Shown piece after piece: positions 6,372-9,087 of a stretch of 9,087 nucleotides of DNA. Under the pieces are notes generated by a model that made no database searches, was not told the origin of the DNA, and was given only the letters and a program-made list of their open reading frames with translations. The position numbers and the translations under genes were made by a program. Source of the stretch: Chitinophagaceae bacterium (lineage in GTDB: Bacteria; Bacteroidota; Bacteroidia; Chitinophagales; Chitinophagaceae); contig JAACZX010000483.1 in NCBI GenBank assembly GCA_009996555.1, positions 1 to 9,087 on the forward strand, read 5' to 3'. Within the stretch, counting starts at the first letter, position 1. Each line of letters opens with the position of its first letter.

Positions 6372-6574
6372 CAAATTTTTGTCGTTGGGAAACCATTACT
6401 GGCCTGCCGCCGATGAAGCAAAGATAATCATTATTTTGAGCAGCTGCTTATTTTTTGTGTGTGTTTGCCGGGAAATTGCAGACCGTATACCGCCTTCAAA
6501 ATACGAAGATAAACTGAGCATCAGCCGGTTGAACAGTTTACCGGGGTGGCCTTTGCACATACAGGTTAAATAAT
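6372..6574. other. Unassigned 200-bp spacer
   Basis: This stretch lies between the terminator and the next hutU tail remnant and shows no convincing gene. A 64-codon frame at 6379-6573 would need a TTG start right behind the terminator. A 54-codon minus-strand frame also lacks recognisable features. It could be residual DNA of the element that brought the nuclease gene. Confidence 0.4.
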
Positions 6575-6595
6575 GCCGATAGATTGAGGAAGTAG
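6575..6595 (+). pseudogene. Minimal hutU tail remnant (ADRLRK-stop)
   Basis: GCC GAT AGA TTG AGG AAG TAG parallels the ending ADRLMK-TAG of the copy at 6665-6811. A P-type repeat follows immediately. The match is only seven codons, but its position in the array supports it. Confidence 0.5.
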
Positions 6596-6664
6596 GTCAG
6601 CTACTTCTCTGTAGGAGCAACCGGGGTAACGAAGGTTGGGAACGAAGTTCGTAGAGGAGAGGCT
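6596..6664 (+). repeat. Family P repeat carrying a loop module
   Basis: CTACTTCTCT...AGGAGAGG forms the outer arms. The interior has AACCGGGGTAACGAAGGTT and GAACGAAGTTCG, two further small palindromes similar to the module at 2806-2840. It lies between two hutU remnants. Confidence 0.55.
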
Positions 6665-6811
6665 ACCGATGATGCCGAAGCACGATTGAAACGAATGTTA
6701 CAAAACGATCCGGGAATGGGTGTGATACGACACAGTGATGCGGGTTACACTATCGCCCAAGAAACAGCTAAAGCTCATAACTTAAACATTGCTGATAGAT
6801 TGATGAAGTAG
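6665..6811 (+). pseudogene. Displaced copy of the hutU 3' end (from codon 566)
   Basis: Translation is [20 protein letters not shown]..., ending NLNIADRLMK-TAG, collinear with HutU residues 566-612. It shares a run of about 29 identical bases (AACGATCCGGGAATGGGTG...) with the copy at 5376-5561, so these two are closer to each other there than to the intact gene. It has no start codon and is preceded by a palindromic repeat. Confidence 0.9.
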
Positions 6812-6848
6812 CTTCCCTCTCTGGAGGAGAGGGACGGGAGGGAGAGGT
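6812..6848 (+). repeat. 37-bp palindromic repeat, family P
   Basis: It begins CTTCCCTCTC right after the TAG of the preceding hutU copy and ends GGAGAGGT. The next hutU remnant starts on the following base, so the unit's limits are fixed exactly on both sides. Confidence 0.85.
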
Positions 6849-6908
6849 GCAAAAGACACTGCAAGGGAAAACGGTCTCAACCTTAATCATCGATTGAACC
6901 CGGCTTAA
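6849..6908 (+). pseudogene. hutU tail remnant (AKDTARENGLNLNHRLNPA-stop)
   Basis: GCA AAA GAC ACT GCA AGG GAA AAC GGT CTC AAC CTT can be read in frame and matches HutU from Ala596 ([12 protein letters not shown]). Its wording, ARENGLNL, is closer to the ending of other urocanases than to this HutU, which suggests a different source allele. Confidence 0.65.
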
Positions 6909-6919
6909 AAACTGGGTAG

Positions 6920-6940
6920 TCCCGACCGTAAGCGTCGGGA
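6920..6940. repeat. Family A palindrome before another hutU remnant
   Basis: It is nearly identical to the 21-base palindrome at 5355-5375. As there, hutU 3'-end homology resumes immediately after it (6942). Confidence 0.75.
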
Positions 6941-6941
6941 A

Positions 6942-7004
6942 TATGACTTAGCGAAAGAAACCGCTAAAGACCACAACTTAAAGATTGCTGATAAAATCAA
7001 ATAA
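6942..7004 (+). pseudogene. hutU 3'-end remnant (from codon 593)
   Basis: TAT GAC TTA GCG AAA GAA ACC GCT AAA GAC CAC AAC and onward gives YDLAKETAKDHNLKIADKIK-TAA, collinear with HutU 593-612 ([20 protein letters not shown]). Most differences are silent or conservative. Confidence 0.85.
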
Positions 7005-7007
7005 GCT

Positions 7008-7043
7008 CATCACCTGAACATAGCTGATTCATTGATGCAGTAG
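7008..7043 (+). pseudogene. Short hutU tail remnant (HHLNIADSLMQ-stop)
   Basis: It starts three bases after the TAA of the previous remnant and matches Hut[11 protein letters not shown]. Its TAG is directly followed by a 37-bp family P repeat, repeating the arrangement at 5568-5637. Confidence 0.75.
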
Positions 7044-7080
7044 CTTCCCTCTCTTTGGGAGAGGGACGGGAGGGTGAGGT
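7044..7080 (+). repeat. 37-bp palindromic repeat, family P, last unit of the array
   Basis: CTTCCCTCTCTTTGGGAGAG opens the unit and GGGTGAGGT closes it. It marks the right end of the hutU-derived array. Beyond it (7081-7282) base composition becomes A/T-rich and no further hutU sequence is seen. That spacer also holds a small CGCAC/GTGCG inverted repeat near 7125-7138. Confidence 0.8.
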
Positions 7081-7209
7081 CTTTGTACCAGAAGCAAGTG
7101 CTGCTATTGAGCTGTTGTTGCGTCGCACTCTTGTGCGTTTGATGACATCTTCATCGGTCTTTCATGCTATTATTATATCAATATTTGTTAGATGAAATCT
7201 AAATTTGAG

Positions 7210-7241
7210 TTTGACGAGTTAGAGAAAACAATTAACTTTTG
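7210..7241 (+). promoter_or_regulatory. Possible promoter of the ATPase-TOPRIM operon
   Basis: TTTG at 7210-7213, 20 bases, then AACTTTTG at 7234-7241 resembles TTG-N17-23-TAnnTTTG with one mismatch in the -7 box. It would place the start of transcription about 35 bases before ATG 7283. Motif match only. Confidence 0.35.
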
Positions 7242-7282
7242 TTGTTTTAAGTTTTTTTTAAGTTCATTTTAATTTGAAATAA

Positions 7283-8476
7283 ATGAAAATAGAATCGATT
7301 TCGGTAGAAAATTATAAATCGTTTTCCAGTAAACAAGTTTTAAAACTGAAACCAATTACAATTTTGATAGGTAAGAATAGTTCTGGGAAAAGTTCTTTAG
7401 CCAAATTATTTACACTGCTTGAGAATTCATTATCAGGAAATATTAGTGAACCGTTACATTTTATTAATAATGGAGTTGAATTAGGAGGTGAATTTGTTGA
7501 TCTCGTTTATGGAAAGCGGCCAAGTGACCCGATTCGATTTACCATTAACTACGAAGGAGGGGTTATTATTTCAGTTAGTATTCTTCAGGAGATTGGAAGA
7601 TTAGAATTGACAATATTTGAATGGGAAATTTTTACAAATGATTTACAGCTTTCAATAAAGTATAGCCCAGAGAATGGTTATGTTGATAGTTCTGGGAATA
7701 AGTATAGATGTAAATTTTTTGGATTTATTCCTTCAGAAATCATAAATGAAAATTCAGAAAATATCTGTGAAAAAATAAAGGAGGATTTTAAAATTCATGT
7801 TGACTACATTGGTCCATTCCGTGTTTTGCCGGAAAGACAATTTTACTTAACAGGTCAAATAGAGTATAATAATACAGGAGTAAATGGAGAATTTGCTTAT
7901 GCTTTATTAGGTGTAAGTAAATTGATGAAAACTGAACTGCATATAAAAGTAGCAGAGTGGTATAAAGAGTTTTTTGATGGTTGGGAATTGCTGGTAGATG
8001 ATTCTAATAGACCTTTTGTGCAAATTAATCTATCAAAAAACGAGAATGTCGTAAATATTGTAGACGTAGGTCAAGGAATGAATCAAGCTTTGCCTCTTGT
8101 AGTTAGGGCAAATTCTGCTGTATCAGACTCCATTATAGTTTTGGAGCAACCTGAATTGCATTTACATCCAGCAGCACATGGTGATCTTATTGAATTGTTT
8201 TCTAAATCGGCAAAACTGAACAATCAAATGTTTGTTATTGAAACTCATTCAGAAAATATGTTGACAAGACTTCGAAAGCTGGTTGTAAAAAATGAGTTTA
8301 ATTTAAGTAGTGAGGATGTTGTTATTTATTGGGTTGATGAGAGTAGTTTAAGTGGAAATATCCTGCATGAAATAAGTATAAGCGAAATGGGAGTTTTTAG
8401 TGATTGGCCGGATGGAGTATTCAATGAAAAGATTAAAGATATACGTGAAATGCAGAATTTTTTAAAAGAAAAGTAG
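7283..8476 (+). CDS. AAA family ATPase with DUF3696-like C-terminus
   Basis: The 397-residue protein starts with the SMC/OLD-like N-terminus MKIESISVENYKSF. Walker A follows as GKNSSGKS (30-37), then a signature-like VGQGMNQ (262-268), Walker B IIVLEQPE (284-291, acidic Glu288 and Glu291) and an ETHSE switch histidine (His322). The C-terminal SDWPDGVF (373-380) is the hallmark I know from DUF3696. Such ATPases usually drive or gate a partner nuclease in defence systems. The next gene, 10 bases downstream, encodes a TOPRIM-like protein, so the two probably form one complex. Coding sequence is visibly more A/T-rich than hutH and hutU, which suggests horizontal transfer. The protein is complete, and the start fits the family N-terminus. 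Which named system it belongs to is uncertain. Confidence 0.88.
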   Translation: MKIESISVENYKSFSSKQVLKLKPITILIGKNSSGKSSLAKLFTLLENSLSGNISEPLHFINNGVELGGEFVDLVYGKRPSDPIRFTINYEGGVIISVSILQEIGRLELTIFEWEIFTNDLQLSIKYSPENGYVDSSGNKYRCKFFGFIPSEIINENSENICEKIKEDFKIHVDYIGPFRVLPERQFYLTGQIEYNNTGVNGEFAYALLGVSKLMKTELHIKVAEWYKEFFDGWELLVDDSNRPFVQINLSKNENVVNIVDVGQGMNQALPLVVRANSAVSDSIIVLEQPELHLHPAAHGDLIELFSKSAKLNNQMFVIETHSENMLTRLRKLVVKNEFNLSSEDVVIYWVDESSLSGNILHEISISEMGVFSDWPDGVFNEKIKDIREMQNFLKEK

Positions 8477-8486
8477 AATCCTCCTT

Positions 8487-9087
8487 ATGATTATTTCTTT
8501 TAGCGATGATATTTTTGAAATTAATGATCCAAAACTTCAAGAAGATCTTGCAGATATATTTAGCTGCATTATTGAAGATAAATGTTTGGTTGATGTTTCA
8601 AATCTTATCGATATTTTTTATGATGAAAATGGTGTTTACATATTTAATGATATTGAATTTGCCGAAAAATTTCTTTCTACATCGAAGAAATTAAGACTTG
8701 AAGATTACATTAATGCACTAATAGATAAAACTGCGTACTTAACAGACCAACATACAAAGTATTTATCATCTTATAAAATTGGCAGCAAGGAAGAATTTAT
8801 TTCAATTTCGGAAGGGTTGAGGTTGCTTAGAAACCCCTCTAAGATTATATTAGAAAATGCAGTAAATGATTGGAAATTTATACAGGGAATTGTCGATAAA
8901 TATCGGAATCAAAAGCAAAGAAAATCAATTTATAAGCTAATAGAAAGATGTATTACCGAAGGTTTCCTTGAAGCTGAACAGGCTGGGGGAAAGGGACAAA
9001 TTAGAGCTCGAATAGATGACTTGTTTAACAATCGATATAAAAATATAGGCTCTAAGAAGATTATGGCTCTTTTTGATAGTGATAGAG
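8487..9087 (+). CDS. TOPRIM-like protein, probable effector nuclease, partial
   Basis: The frame opens at ATG 8487 and stays open for 200 codons to the window edge, so the 3' end is missing. Residues 1-110 are acidic and unrecognised. From about 117 a TOPRIM-like pattern appears: KIILENAVNDWKFI (Glu123 with Asp128), then AGGKGQIRARIDD (about 166-178), then KIMALFDSDR with Asp197-x-Asp199. In TOPRIM nucleases such as OLD and PARIS AriB, the Glu and the DxD bind metal. It follows the ATPase gene by 10 bases in the same strand and with the same A/T-rich composition, so the two should be cotranscribed. The long N-terminal part before the TOPRIM differs from the DUF4435 layout I know from AriB. 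Function is inferred from motif and neighbour only. Confidence 0.7.
   Translation, partial: MIISFSDDIFEINDPKLQEDLADIFSCIIEDKCLVDVSNLIDIFYDENGVYIFNDIEFAEKFLSTSKKLRLEDYINALIDKTAYLTDQHTKYLSSYKIGSKEEFISISEGLRLLRNPSKIILENAVNDWKFIQGIVDKYRNQKQRKSIYKLIERCITEGFLEAEQAGGKGQIRARIDDLFNNRYKNIGSKKIMALFDSDR

Noticed and set aside
6379..6573. 64-codon frame after the nuclease gene, considered as an immunity protein
   Set aside because: It needs a TTG start within the tail of the terminator, has no leader, and its sequence shows no fold or motif I can support.
8506..8694. 62-codon frame near the right end
   Set aside because: It is a shadow in another frame of the longer TOPRIM-like gene starting at 8487, which stays open to the window edge.

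Overview
The window looks like a chromosomal segment of a Bacteroidota bacterium, most likely of the Chitinophagaceae type. The evidence is start codons without Shine-Dalgarno sequences in A/T-rich leaders, matches to the Bacteroidota promoter pattern (TTG, 17-23 bases, TAnnTTTG), an exported Asp-box (YCF48-like) protein, and intergenic DNA full of short palindromic and heptameric repeats. Family assignments come from reading the sequence and from memory. No database search was possible.

Layout. (1) Positions 1-496, minus strand: the 5' part of an exported Asp-box/beta-propeller-like protein, with a possible promoter near 592-620. (2) 497-1018: repeat-rich intergenic DNA. (3) 1019-2512: hutH, histidine ammonia-lyase, with its MIO triad and catalytic residues intact. 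(4) 2513-2958: intergenic palindromic repeats. (5) 2959-3222: a small acidic protein resembling an orphan antitoxin. (6) 3223-3500: more repeats. (7) 3501-5339: hutU, urocanate hydratase, the next enzyme of histidine degradation. It carries two in-frame insertions built from intergenic repeat DNA. (8) 5340-7082: a mosaic of at least seven extra, diverged copies of the hutU 3' end, interleaved with palindromic repeats. A nuclease-toxin-like gene (5702-6346) with its own terminator sits inside this array. (9) 7083-9087: a visibly A/T-richer stretch with a two-gene operon, a DUF3696-type AAA ATPase and a TOPRIM-like protein cut by the window end. This looks like an uncharacterised relative of ATPase-TOPRIM (OLD/PARIS-like) defence modules.

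How it fits together. HutH converts histidine to urocanate and HutU hydrates urocanate, so the core is a piece of a histidine-utilisation locus whose genes have been pushed apart by repeats. The hutU 3' end appears to be a repeated site of recombination or integration. Each event left a displaced, partly degraded 3' end, and accessory genes (toxin-like nuclease, ATPase/TOPRIM pair) lie within or just beyond the array. The main novelty candidates are the hutU 3'-end array, the translated repeat insertions in hutU, and the ATPase-TOPRIM operon.
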